The notes below the pieces were generated by a model. It was not told the DNA's origin and ran no database searches. It was given only the letters and a program-made list of their open reading frames with translations. Shown here piece by piece: positions 8,700-16,619 of a stretch of DNA of 32,700 bases. The translations under genes were made by a program, and so were the position numbers. The stretch is from Terriglobia bacterium (lineage in GTDB: Bacteria > Acidobacteriota > Terriglobia > Bryobacterales > Bryobacteraceae). The DNA lies in assembly GCA_025363475.1 (NCBI GenBank), contig JANYDS010000060.1, positions 1 to 32,700 of the forward strand, given 5' to 3'. Position 1 is the first letter of the stretch, and each line of letters opens with the position of its first letter.

Positions 8700-9896
8700 A
8701 TGAAAGCTTTTGTATACCTGCTTCTGGGGGTGAGCGCGATATTTGCCGCTGACCAGAGTCAGGAAGAATTGATTCGGACAGGCAATAACGCGTTCTACAA
8801 CCTGGACTACGACCTGTCACTTGCCAGCTATGAGAAAGCGATGGCGGCCGATCCCGGGAATCCCATCCTGCATAACCATGTAGCTCACGCGCTGCTCTAC
8901 CGCGAACTGTTTCGCAATGGCGCTCTTGAAAGTGAACTGGTCAGTGGCAATAATTCTTTCATTCGCCGGGCAAAGATGGAACCACCTGCGGATATCGAAA
9001 AGCGTTTCTTCACGGAGATTGAACGCACCCTGCAGTTGTGCAACGCGCGCATTTTGATTGCACCCAATGACACAGTTGCACTCCACTCCCTGAGCGTTGC
9101 TTTCGCCTTGCGCGCCAACTACGGTTTTCTGGTACGGAAGAGCTGGACGGCTTCGCTTTCGGACTCAAATCAGGCGCGAAAATACGATAACCGCGTCACT
9201 GAAATTACTCCAGGCGATTACGATGCGAAGTTGCTGCAGGGCGGGTACGACTATATAGTGGGCAACCTCTCCTGGAGTATGAAGATATTAGGGTTTGTGG
9301 CCGGTTATCGCGGCGATAAACAACGCGGCATCCGGACCATCGAAGAGGTCGCGCTGAAGGGCACGGAAAACCGGGTTGACGCCGAACTTATCCTCTGTGC
9401 GCTTTACCGCCGCGAAGGCCAGCCCAAGCGCGCGATCCCGCTGGTGTCCGGCCTGATCATGCGCTACCCTCGCAACTATCTGTTGCGCTTTGAGCTGGCG
9501 CAAATGCAGGCTTCACTGGGTCAGAGGAAAGAGGCGCTGGAGACCCTGCACGAGATTTCCCGCATGAAGGTGGACAAAATTCCAGGGTTTGAACGCATCG
9601 TCTGGGAGAAGATTTATTACGAGACGGGCAATTTGCAGTTCTGGTTCAACAGCCTTGATGACGCGCTCGACAGCCTGCGCAAAGCAACTGCTTCCATGGA
9701 TAAGCTGCAACAACTGGATCTGAATACCGGTGCGCTGGCACTTATGAGGCAGGGGCAGATTTACGATCTGCAAAAGCAGCACAGTCTGGCGATACGGGCT
9801 TACCAGCAGGCCATCAAGTTTGCGCCGGATGCTGATGCGGCCCATGAATCGCAGCGCTACATCACTTCACCCTACTCACGGGCTCAGCGAACCTGA
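8700..9896 (+). CDS. Secreted tetratricopeptide-repeat protein
   Basis: The 398-residue product starts with a signal peptide (MKAFVYLLLGVSAIFA, cleavage likely before ADQ). TPR-like helices are visible at about 30-62 (NAFYNLDYDLSLASYEKAMA, DPGNPILHNHVAHALL), around 235-290 (AELILCALYRREGQPKRA, LLRFELAQMQASLGQ) and at the C-terminus (GQIYDLQKQHSLAIRAYQQ). No catalytic motif is seen, so it is probably a periplasmic scaffold of unknown partner. It runs into the CDF gene, whose start codon must lie within or just after its last 80 bases, so translation is probably coupled. Confidence 0.75.
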   Translation: MKAFVYLLLGVSAIFAADQSQEELIRTGNNAFYNLDYDLSLASYEKAMAADPGNPILHNHVAHALLYRELFRNGALESELVSGNNSFIRRAKMEPPADIEKRFFTEIERTLQLCNARILIAPNDTVALHSLSVAFALRANYGFLVRKSWTASLSDSNQARKYDNRVTEITPGDYDAKLLQGGYDYIVGNLSWSMKILGFVAGYRGDKQRGIRTIEEVALKGTENRVDAELILCALYRREGQPKRAIPLVSGLIMRYPRNYLLRFELAQMQASLGQRKEALETLHEISRMKVDKIPGFERIVWEKIYYETGNLQFWFNSLDDALDSLRKATASMDKLQQLDLNTGALALMRQGQIYDLQKQHSLAIRAYQQAIKFAPDADAAHESQRYITSPYSRAQRT

Positions 9897-10782
9897 CCGG
9901 CTAAACTTACCCAGAGTGGACCGCGCACGCCGCATTGCCATTTTCGGAATGATTGTCAGCGCACTGCTGGCAGCCCTCAAGATTACTGTGGGCTGGTATT
10001 CGCGGTCAGCTTCGTTGAGTGCGGACGGCTTTGAATCGGCAGCGGATGTGTTCGCATCCGGGCTGGTGCTGGTGGGTTTGATCCTTTCTTCCCGGCCCGC
10101 CGATAAGAATCATCCGTATGGCCACGGACGCCTCGAAATCCTGACAGGGCTGCTGCTGGGTTTTTTGCTGCTCGCTGCAGGAGCCGTGATCGCATGGCAT
10201 GCCTTGTGGGCCACGGATGAAATCCACGTCCCTGCGTTTTACGCCGTATGGCCGCTGATGATTTCGATTGTTGCCAAGCTCGGTCTGGTGTATATCAAAT
10301 ATAATCACGGTCGCAGCATCGGCAGTTCTTCGCTGATTGCCGATGCCACCAATGACGGCATCGACATGCTCTCTGGTACGGTTGCTCTCATTGCGCTCTC
10401 GCTCACACTTTGGGACCCGCTGCGCTTCCAGCGTGCTGATCACTACGGGGCGTTCTGTGTAGGCCTCATCGTGATCGGCACCGCCCTGCGGGTAATGCAC
10501 GATACGTCCCTTCACCTGATGGACACCATGCCGGATGATGGCCAGATGACTGAAGTGCGCGAAGTCGCGATGGCCGTTCCCGATGTCGTCGGTGTGGAAA
10601 AGTGCTTTGCGCGCAAAACGGGCTTGAAGTACCACGTCGATCTGCACCTTGAAGTGGACCCTGACATTACGGTGCGCGAATCGCACGCGATTGCTAAAAC
10701 GGTGCGGGATCAGGTGCGTCATACGCTGCCCTGGGTGGAAGACGTCTTAATTCACGTGGAACCGGCCCGCAGGCCGGATTAA
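9844..10782 (+). CDS. Cation diffusion facilitator (CDF) family transporter
   Basis: CDF proteins are dimeric antiporters that export divalent metals (Zn, Fe, Mn, Co). The product has six hydrophobic segments, the loop HPYGHGRLEIL after TM2 and a C-terminal cytoplasmic domain (YHVDLHLEVDPDITV, ending VEDVLIHVEP), all family hallmarks. The residues aligned with the TM2 and TM5 metal site are E and D in DGFESAAD and N and D in ADATNDGID, instead of the common H/D-D and H/D-D, so selectivity is uncertain. Start: in-frame TTG 9820 and ATGs 9829, 9835 and 9844 all lie inside the TPR gene; I use 9844, but GTG 9916, which avoids overlap, is possible. Its TAA overlaps the stop of the convergent glcD-like gene in a shared TTAA. 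Confidence 0.88.
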   Translation: MNRSATSLHPTHGLSEPDRLNLPRVDRARRIAIFGMIVSALLAALKITVGWYSRSASLSADGFESAADVFASGLVLVGLILSSRPADKNHPYGHGRLEILTGLLLGFLLLAAGAVIAWHALWATDEIHVPAFYAVWPLMISIVAKLGLVYIKYNHGRSIGSSSLIADATNDGIDMLSGTVALIALSLTLWDPLRFQRADHYGAFCVGLIVIGTALRVMHDTSLHLMDTMPDDGQMTEVREVAMAVPDVVGVEKCFARKTGLKYHVDLHLEVDPDITVRESHAIAKTVRDQVRHTLPWVEDVLIHVEPARRPD

Positions 10783-12233
10783 ACGGTGTTTCGACTGTTC
10801 AGCGGGGACTGGCGGATCTCAAGACACCCCCGACCGGTGGGGAGAACTTTCCCCGGATTCAACCGCAGTGCCGGATCAAACAAAAGTTTGAACTTGCGGA
10901 TGTAATCGAGCGAATCGGCATTGAACAGCTTATCCATCATCTCGTTCTTTTCCATCCCCACGCCGTGTTCACCGGTGATTGACCCGCCCACTTTAATGCA
11001 ATAAGCAAGAATATCCTCACCCGCCGCCTTCGCCCGTTCCAGCTCTCCCGGAACCCGCGAATTGAACAGAATGATGGGGTGCATGTTGCCGTCCCCGGCA
11101 TGGAAAATATTACTGATGCGCACCTGATGCCGCTCAGCGACCTCTGCAATAAATCGCAGCGTAGGAGCGATCTGCGTGCGTGGCACCACGCCATCCTGCA
11201 CGTAATACGAAGGACTAACCCGGCCCGCCGCCCCAAACGCATTCTTGCGGCCTTTCCACAGCAGATCACGTTCCTCCGCCGTCTTCGCCACGCGGAATTC
11301 CCTGGCATTGCAGCGCTGGCAAACCTCGCGAATCTGCTCGGCCTGCTCCTCCACCGCTTCCACCAGACCTTCCAGTTCAATCAGCAAAACGGCAGCTGCA
11401 TCCATTGGGTATCCGGCATGCGTTGCCTCTTCCACCATACGCAGCATATCGCCGTCCAGCATTTCCACGGCAACAGGAGTGATGGCGCACGCAGTGATCT
11501 CAGCTACTGTATCCGCAGCGTCTGAAGCCGAGTTGTAGACAGCCAGGATGGTCTTGATTTTCTCGGGCTGGCGCATCAGGCGAACGGTGATTTTCGTCAC
11601 CAGCGCCATGGTGCCTTCGGAACCGGTCAACAAACCCGTCAGATCGTAACCGCAGGATTCGCCGGTGTTGTGGATGGTGCCATCGGGCAGCACAAATTCG
11701 AGCGCCAGGACGTGATTGGTGGTTACGCCATAGGCCAGCGTGTGAGGACCACCCGAGTTTTCCGCCACATTGCCGCCGATGGTGCAGGCTTTCTGGCTCG
11801 AAGGGTCCGGGGCGTAAAAATACCCGTCCGCCTGCACGGCCAGCGTGATGTCAAGATTCACAACTCCGGGCTGCAGCGCCGCGCGCTCATTGAGCAGATC
11901 AATTTCAAGGATCTTGTTCATGCGCGAAAAGCCGATCGTAACGCCGCCGGCCCGTGGAATAGCGCCTCCGCTAAGCCCCGTTCCCGCGCCCCGGCCCACA
12001 ATCGGCACCTGGTGCAAGGCGGTAATCCTGACGATCTCTGCGACCTCTTCCGTCGTTCGGGGAAACACTACCAGTTCAGGAGCGGCCTTGTCGACGCTGC
12101 CATCGTATTCGTAAAGCGTCAGATCTTCGGGGCGATCCAGATAGCCGCGCGGCCCCAGCAATTCAATGAGCGCCGCCTTTACCTCAACCGGGAGAGGTTT
12201 TCGTTCAAACGTCTCAAAGCAGGGACTTGACAT
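10779..12233 (-). CDS. glcD: FAD-linked oxidase, glycolate oxidase GlcD / D-lactate dehydrogenase type
   Basis: The 484-residue flavoprotein has the PCMH-type FAD domain: the pyrophosphate loop VGRGAGTGLSGGA at 79-91, NVAENSGGPH, and GLLTGSEGTMALVT. The C-terminal FAD-oxidase domain contains FHAGDGNMHPI near 378 and GGSITGEHGVGM near 416, carrying the conserved metal/substrate His residues of GlcD/DLD enzymes. The enzyme oxidises an alpha-hydroxy acid such as glycolate or D-lactate; GlcE and GlcF partners are not in this window, so D-lactate oxidation by a single subunit is equally possible. The ATG at 12233 lies 20 bases inside the upstream thioredoxin-like gene, with GGTGAAG before it, indicating translational coupling. 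Confidence 0.9.
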   Translation of the reverse strand: MSSPCFETFERKPLPVEVKAALIELLGPRGYLDRPEDLTLYEYDGSVDKAAPELVVFPRTTEEVAEIVRITALHQVPIVGRGAGTGLSGGAIPRAGGVTIGFSRMNKILEIDLLNERAALQPGVVNLDITLAVQADGYFYAPDPSSQKACTIGGNVAENSGGPHTLAYGVTTNHVLALEFVLPDGTIHNTGESCGYDLTGLLTGSEGTMALVTKITVRLMRQPEKIKTILAVYNSASDAADTVAEITACAITPVAVEMLDGDMLRMVEEATHAGYPMDAAAVLLIELEGLVEAVEEQAEQIREVCQRCNAREFRVAKTAEERDLLWKGRKNAFGAAGRVSPSYYVQDGVVPRTQIAPTLRFIAEVAERHQVRISNIFHAGDGNMHPIILFNSRVPGELERAKAAGEDILAYCIKVGGSITGEHGVGMEKNEMMDKLFNADSLDYIRKFKLLFDPALRLNPGKVLPTGRGCLEIRQSPLNSRNTV

Positions 12234-12726
12234 GCTTCACCATCTGCCCGGCAGACCAGTTCTCCTGCCCGACAATTTTCTCGACCACCTTGCCGGACCG
12301 GTCAATGAGATAGCTCTCCGGATATTGCAGCGTGCCGTATTTGCCATTGATCACCTGTTCCGGATCGCGCGCTGTGAGGAACGAAATACCAAAGCGCTTG
12401 ATGAATTCGGTGTAAGCTTTCTGGTCCTTATCGACACTCACGCCCAGCACCACCAAGCCCTTCGGCCCCAGTTCTTTCTGCAGGGCATCGAGCGAAGGAA
12501 TTTCCTGCACGCAGGGCTGGCACCATGTGGCCCAGAAGTTGAGCAGCAGCAGCTTGCCGCCGAATTCGCGCGCGGTCACGGTCTTGCCGTTTTCCGCGCG
12601 AATGCTGAAATCGGGTGCGCTGTCGCCCGCTTTTACGACGTTGTCGTGCAGCGAAAGATAAAGCACACCGACGAACGCTAGCAGCATCACAAGGATGCTG
12701 GTCTGGAGAATACGATCAGCTTTCAT
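12214..12726 (-). CDS. Membrane-anchored TlpA/ResA-like thiol-disulfide oxidoreductase
   Basis: The 170-residue protein has one N-terminal hydrophobic anchor (residues 8-26, TSILVMLLAFVGVLYLSL) and an extracytoplasmic thioredoxin domain with WATWCQPC (redox Cys 69 and 72) and a cis-Pro at 136 (LQYPESYLID). The AhpC/TSA-type opening GDSAPDFSI and the insert before the cis-Pro place it with ResA/TlpA/CcmG reductases, which reduce periplasmic disulfides, for example apocytochrome c. No cytochrome biogenesis gene is adjacent. Its 3' end overlaps the glcD start by 20 bases, so the two form an operon. The 29-base gap to the PTPS gene on plus is a divergent promoter region. Confidence 0.92.
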   Translation of the reverse strand: MKADRILQTSILVMLLAFVGVLYLSLHDNVVKAGDSAPDFSIRAENGKTVTAREFGGKLLLLNFWATWCQPCVQEIPSLDALQKELGPKGLVVLGVSVDKDQKAYTEFIKRFGISFLTARDPEQVINGKYGTLQYPESYLIDRSGKVVEKIVGQENWSAGQMVKHVKSLL

Positions 12727-12737
12727 GTTTGATTACT

Positions 12738-12743
12738 TATAAT
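12738..12743 (+). promoter_or_regulatory. Possible -10 box of the pterin operon
   Basis: TATAAT, a perfect sigma-70 -10, lies 12 bases before the proposed GTG start at 12756, which would give a very short leader. No good -35 is seen 16-18 bases upstream, so an alternative mode of recognition or chance is possible. Confidence 0.35.
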
Positions 12744-12755
12744 TCTAGTGGACAC

Positions 12756-13166
12756 GTGCTCATATCAAAAAAAGTTGAATTCTCGGCCTCACATATCTGC
12801 CGTTCGCCGTTGCTTTCAGATTCTGAAAACGAAAGGGTCTATGGCCTGGCCTGTAATCCGATGGGACACGGCCATAACTATATCGTTGATGTCGCCATCG
12901 AAGGCGAACCGGACCCCGTTACGGGCATGGTGCTGGATTTGAAACGTCTTAAGGAAATCCTTGAAGAGAAGGTGCTGAGCGTTTACGATCATCGGTTGCT
13001 GAACCGGGAAGTGAAGCCGTTCGATGAAATCGTGCCCACGGTAGAAAATATTTCCATCGATATCTGGAACCGCCTGGCACCCAGTATCGAGGGGGGCGCG
13101 AAGCTGTTCAGCGTCCGCGTGTATGAAACCAGCGACTTGTTTGTGGATTATCGGGGTCCGGAATGA
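12756..13166 (+). CDS. 6-pyruvoyl-tetrahydropterin synthase family protein, paralogue 1 (lacks catalytic Cys)
   Basis: COG0720 enzymes convert 7,8-dihydroneopterin triphosphate (the FolE product) to 6-pyruvoyl-tetrahydropterin or related pterins. Zinc ligands are present: His13 (FSASH) and His38/His40 (GHGHNY). Asp78-His79 of the triad (VYDHRLLN), the pterin-anchoring Glu97 (PTVENISIDIW) and Glu124 (VYETSDL) are kept. The catalytic Cys position (Cys42 of the rat enzyme; ungapped alignment from memory) is Ala32, with a Cys one residue later (GLACNPMGHGH), giving CxxxxHGH instead of CxxxxxHGH. GTG 12756 is chosen since the first strand begins LISKKVEFSASH; upstream codons lie before the -10 box. 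It overlaps paralogue 2 by ATGA. It resembles eukaryotic-type PTPS more than QueD. Confidence 0.92.
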   Translation: MLISKKVEFSASHICRSPLLSDSENERVYGLACNPMGHGHNYIVDVAIEGEPDPVTGMVLDLKRLKEILEEKVLSVYDHRLLNREVKPFDEIVPTVENISIDIWNRLAPSIEGGAKLFSVRVYETSDLFVDYRGPE

Positions 13167-13594
13167 CCGTCCGCCTGACCAGACGCTATTATTTCGCGGC
13201 ATCGCACCGGCTGCATTCCCCGGCTTTGACCGACGCCGAAAATCGGGAAACCTTCGGCAAATGCAATAACCCCTACGGCCACGGGCACGATTATGAGGTG
13301 GAACTCACGGTCAGGGGCGAGGTGGATGCGATCACAGGACGAATGGTCGATGTCCCCACCCTTGACCGGCTGACCGAAGACCAGATTCTGACTCCGTTTC
13401 GCTGGCGTAATCTGAATGAAGAAGTGGAGGTGTTCCGCACAGAAGTACCGACCACCGAAAACCTGGCACGGGAAGTGGACCGCCGATTGCGAGTAGTATG
13501 GAGAACGGCGTTTCCGCAGGATGAGCCCCGCCTTGAAAAGGTTCGCATCCGGGAGACGGACCGCAACATCTGTGAAGTTACGGGATGTCCATGA
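13163..13594 (+). CDS. 6-pyruvoyl-tetrahydropterin synthase family protein, paralogue 2 (lacks catalytic Asp-His)
   Basis: The 143-residue product carries zinc ligands His15 (FAASHRLHS), His40 and His42, and a canonical catalytic Cys34 in [14 protein letters not shown] with the CxxxxxHGH spacing of mammalian PTPS. The pterin-anchoring Glu99 ([10 protein letters not shown]) and Glu131 (RIRETDRN) are also present. The conserved LDHxNLN motif that supplies the Asp-His part of the triad reads FRWRNLN, with Arg80-Trp81. Alone it should therefore lack the proton relay, the mirror image of paralogue 1. The ATG overlaps the preceding TGA and its own TGA overlaps the folE ATG, so the three proteins are translationally coupled, consistent with a hetero-oligomer fed by FolE. 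Confidence 0.92.
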   Translation: MTVRLTRRYYFAASHRLHSPALTDAENRETFGKCNNPYGHGHDYEVELTVRGEVDAITGRMVDVPTLDRLTEDQILTPFRWRNLNEEVEVFRTEVPTTENLAREVDRRLRVVWRTAFPQDEPRLEKVRIRETDRNICEVTGCP

Positions 13595-14199
13595 ATAAAA
13601 AGCGCGCTGAAGTTAAGATATTTGCTCCGAAGAAAACGCCTGCTCCCATCGCGCCGTTCATTCACGGCATGCTTGAAGCCATCGGCGAGGATCCGTCGCG
13701 TGACGGCCTGCTTCGTACCCCCGAGCGGGTGGAAAAGGCAATGCGATTTCTGACGAGCGGCTATACTGCTGACCTTTCAAAAATCGTCAATGACGCTATT
13801 TTCGATGTGAAATACGACGACTTGGTGATCGTGAAGGATATCGAATTCTTCAGCATGTGCGAACACCACATGCTCCCGTTTTACGGTAAAATGCACATCG
13901 CCTACATCGCCCGGAACAAGGTGATGGGCCTCAGCAAACTGCCGCGCATTGTAGATGTTTTCGCCCGCCGTCTTCAGATTCAGGAGCGGCTGACTCAGCA
14001 GGTGGCTGAGTGTGTGCAGGAGTTGCTGGACCCGGTTGGCGTGGGAGTGGTGGCTGAAGCGCAGCATTTTTGCATGATGATGCGGGGCGTGGAAAAACAG
14101 AATTCGTCCACTGTCACGAGTGCGATGCTCGGGGCTTTTAGGGAAAATAAGGAAACCCGGGATGAGTTTCTGTCGCTGATTCAATCGCGGCGCAGCTAA
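13591..14199 (+). CDS. folE: GTP cyclohydrolase I
   Basis: FolE converts GTP to 7,8-dihydroneopterin triphosphate, the first step toward folate, tetrahydrobiopterin and, through QueD, queuosine. The roughly 202-residue product has zinc ligands Cys and His in [15 protein letters not shown] (Cys92, His95 counted from ATG 13585) and Cys163 in [14 protein letters not shown], plus [17 protein letters not shown] and the C-terminal SAMLGAF. I chose ATG 13591, overlapping the PTPS stop as ATGA with GGGA five bases upstream; ATG 13585 adds only two residues. It is the type I, metal-dependent enzyme. It supplies the substrate of the two preceding PTPS paralogues, which makes the operon a pterin module. 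Confidence 0.96.
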   Translation: MNKKRAEVKIFAPKKTPAPIAPFIHGMLEAIGEDPSRDGLLRTPERVEKAMRFLTSGYTADLSKIVNDAIFDVKYDDLVIVKDIEFFSMCEHHMLPFYGKMHIAYIARNKVMGLSKLPRIVDVFARRLQIQERLTQQVAECVQELLDPVGVGVVAEAQHFCMMMRGVEKQNSSTVTSAMLGAFRENKETRDEFLSLIQSRRS

Positions 14200-14578
14200 T
14201 CTGTCTCCTGACTCAGGCCCTTCCACCGTCCGAGATCATCCAGCACCGTTAGCAGGAAACACAGCGCCTTATTCACCGGCGGGCAGCCAGCCGTAGACCT
14301 TGCGAACCATATCCCAGCCCAAGCGCCTTGCAAGCCGCCCGCAAAAAAATCTACCGCTAGCTGGCTTCGGGATGGCACTGGCGTTCCTGGGAAACATAGG
14401 TCGCCACCACAGATTCGTACATTTAGAAAATCGTGGCTAGTTTCTGCGACGCCGACATCCGGTAATTCAGGTCAAGGTACACACACAACGCACCAGGCTC
14501 TGTATCCGCCATCCAGCCATGACTGAACTTTATGGGACTCGACATCATCAAATCCACCATACCGCTATAGTTGAATCA
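14200..14578. other. Intergenic stretch, no gene seen
   Basis: About 380 bases between folE and the next secreted-protein gene. Short open frames on both strands carry no recognisable motif. No convincing hairpin terminator or sigma-70 promoter pair was found, though a promoter for the downstream gene must lie here or nearby. Confidence 0.5.
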
Positions 14579-15391
14579 ATGAGGTTTTTCCCTGCCGCAG
14601 CGTGGCTTCTCTGCGCTATTTCCTGCCAAACCCTGTCGGCGGCGGTCATGCCGATCCTTCATCTGGACCCCAAAACTCTGCAGGCGTTCGATTCTTACGT
14701 CGCCAAATTTGGGCGGGAAGTGGTCAAGCCCTATACCGACTCGGGGAAGCTGTCCATAGATACCTCATCCTGTTGCGCCCGCAATTCCGCATATAAAACA
14801 GGCAAGGCCTTCCTCGAAGCGCATGAAAACGGGGACGTGGCTTCCGGAAGCATTCACCATTTCACGGGCATGATGCACATTGATCACGGCACCATTGAAG
14901 ACGTCCGCCACCTGATGGAAGACTATCCCAACTACCCAAGATACTTCAAACCGGATGTGACGAAAGCTTCAGGCACGCTGGAGCCCGACAGTATTCCCAG
15001 CGACGATCACTTCATGGCGAAAATGACGCTCGATCAATCCACGCTCTGGTTCGGGGTTCGCTACGAATGCGTCTATGACACCCATTACCGGCGCATCGAT
15101 GAAAACCGCTGGATGTCTAAATCAACTACTGCCAGTGTCAGGGAAATGCAGGACGTGAAAGACCCGGGCCGCGGCTATTTTCCGGAAGGCGACGATCATG
15201 GCTTCGTTTGGCGCACCAATACTTATTGGTTCGTACGCCAGTCCGGCGGCGGTATCGACGTTGAAGTGAACAGCGTGACTTTATCGCGGCCCAACATTAC
15301 CGGTTTCGGCTGGTTTGGCAGCAAACGCAGCCACGATGCCGTGGAAAAAATGCTGCGCGACACCCGTACGGCCGTCAACGCCCTGCATTAG
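14579..15391 (+). CDS. Secreted protein of unknown function
   Basis: From ATG 14579 the 270-residue product has a clear signal peptide (MRFFPAAAWLLCAISCQTLSA). Upstream in-frame ATG 14519 would add 20 polar residues before it, so 14579 is preferred. The mature part has regularly spaced aromatic and acidic residues: HHFTGMMHIDHGTIEDVRHL, MEDYPNYPRYFKPDV, YWFVRQSGGGIDVEVNSVTL. The layout (ligand-fold strand, then a YPNYPRYF segment, then late strands and a C-terminal amphipathic helix) recalls START/SRPBCC lipid-binding proteins, but this is only a resemblance. No catalytic motif is recognised. It is convergent with the DUF5666 gene, 7 bases apart. Confidence 0.75.
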   Translation: MRFFPAAAWLLCAISCQTLSAAVMPILHLDPKTLQAFDSYVAKFGREVVKPYTDSGKLSIDTSSCCARNSAYKTGKAFLEAHENGDVASGSIHHFTGMMHIDHGTIEDVRHLMEDYPNYPRYFKPDVTKASGTLEPDSIPSDDHFMAKMTLDQSTLWFGVRYECVYDTHYRRIDENRWMSKSTTASVREMQDVKDPGRGYFPEGDDHGFVWRTNTYWFVRQSGGGIDVEVNSVTLSRPNITGFGWFGSKRSHDAVEKMLRDTRTAVNALH

Positions 15392-15398
15392 AAATTGC

Positions 15399-16553
15399 TT
15401 ACTGGGGCGGGCCGCCGTCACCGAGATTCCAGCTGCCACCCAGCGGATCGGGGCCATTCTGCGGGGCAGCCCGCAAAATCGGCTCAACTCCCGCAACCAG
15501 TGACATTGCAGCCAGCCTGGTCATATCGCTGGTCGCAGCGCCGGTAATCACAATCGGGTCGCCCGGCTTCAGATCTGACAATTGGATCGCAGGCTGCTGG
15601 TCAAGCAGTTTGGCAGGGTCCATCGCCCGGCCACCACCGCCGCCGCCGCGTCCGCCGCCTGCACCTGCCGGCGCAGCACCGCTTGTTCCGCCGCCAGCAC
15701 CACGGCCACCGGCCGCCTGCGCGGCCGGATTCAGCCGACGCGCCATCATGGTGGCGGTCGCTTCATCCAGCTTCTTCATAACGGTATCGGCGCGCACCAG
15801 AATCGTGATCGGCTTCTTGCTGGCCAGATCCGTAGCCTGAATCTGCCCGCTGGCAGCATCAATCGACTTGATTTGCACCGGCAAAGTCTTAAACGAACCG
15901 GACATGATCGCCTCTGCCTTGATCTCCGTCTGGTCGGCATTCTTTTTGCCCAGCACGCGAAGTTGGTCACCGGCCTTGACGGAATCCATCGCGCCGCCTT
16001 CATACTTCCCGCTTTCCGGGCTGTAGCGCTGGTAGTTCACGGTGCCCGTGGCATCGAGCGTGACGTCCTTCGGCGGACCAAACCCGCCGCGCACCGAAAT
16101 CACGATCTGTTTCGCCGAGGCATCAACGGATTTCACGGTGCCGGCGACACCCTGCGTCTGCCATTCCGCCAGAGTCTTTTCCTGACGCTGGGTGATCTCG
16201 GCATGCTTAGTGATATAGAACGTGATGGCTGGAGTCCCGGTGGGGTTTTCAGTGCGGACGCGGGCCAGTATCCGGTCTCCGGGGCCTACCTCATCGGACT
16301 TCGAAGGCGTGGCTTTTTTCGTATCCGTCTCGCCCGCTGGAATTCGCAGAAAAGATGTCTTTTCGTCAAATTTGACCGTCGTGTCGCCAGTCTTGTCCGT
16401 CTTGATTGTGAAGACCTTCGCAGCGGTATCCACCTTGTCGACGGTGCCGATGACACTCGCATAGCGGGAAGGGGCGGCGGCCGGCGCCTGGGCCAACAGC
16501 ATCGAAACGCATGCCACGGGGGCGAGCAGGCCGGCAAAAGCTGTAAATCGCAT
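15399..16553 (-). CDS. Secreted DUF5666-like repeat protein with Gly-rich linker
   Basis: The 384-residue product begins with a signal peptide (MRFTAFAGLLAPVACVSMLLAQA). Three similar beta-rich modules follow: about 32-115 (ASVIGTVDKVDTAAKVFTIK), 135-220 (AGTVKSVDASAKQIVISVRG) and 225-275 (VQIKSIDAASGQIQATDL). Each has an x-G-x-V-x-x-V-D opening and a later PGDRILARV / AGDQLRVLG type turn, as in DUF5666. A low-complexity Gly/Ala/Arg linker lies at about 285-325, then a last strand pair (LKPGDPIVITG) and a Gly/Pro-rich tail. No catalytic residues are visible; a cell-envelope structural or binding role is a guess. It lies on the same strand as the heparinase-like gene, 66 bases downstream of the latter in sequence order of transcription reversed, so they are probably separate units or a loose operon. 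Confidence 0.8.
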   Translation of the reverse strand: MRFTAFAGLLAPVACVSMLLAQAPAAAPSRYASVIGTVDKVDTAAKVFTIKTDKTGDTTVKFDEKTSFLRIPAGETDTKKATPSKSDEVGPGDRILARVRTENPTGTPAITFYITKHAEITQRQEKTLAEWQTQGVAGTVKSVDASAKQIVISVRGGFGPPKDVTLDATGTVNYQRYSPESGKYEGGAMDSVKAGDQLRVLGKKNADQTEIKAEAIMSGSFKTLPVQIKSIDAASGQIQATDLASKKPITILVRADTVMKKLDEATATMMARRLNPAAQAAGGRGAGGGTSGAAPAGAGGGRGGGGGGRAMDPAKLLDQQPAIQLSDLKPGDPIVITGAATSDMTRLAAMSLVAGVEPILRAAPQNGPDPLGGSWNLGDGGPPQ

Positions 16554-16619
16554 GTCCTTATTATGACGGCTGTTAACCCGGAAGTATCCCAGACTTTTGT
16601 AAATTGCCTTTGCTCAGAC

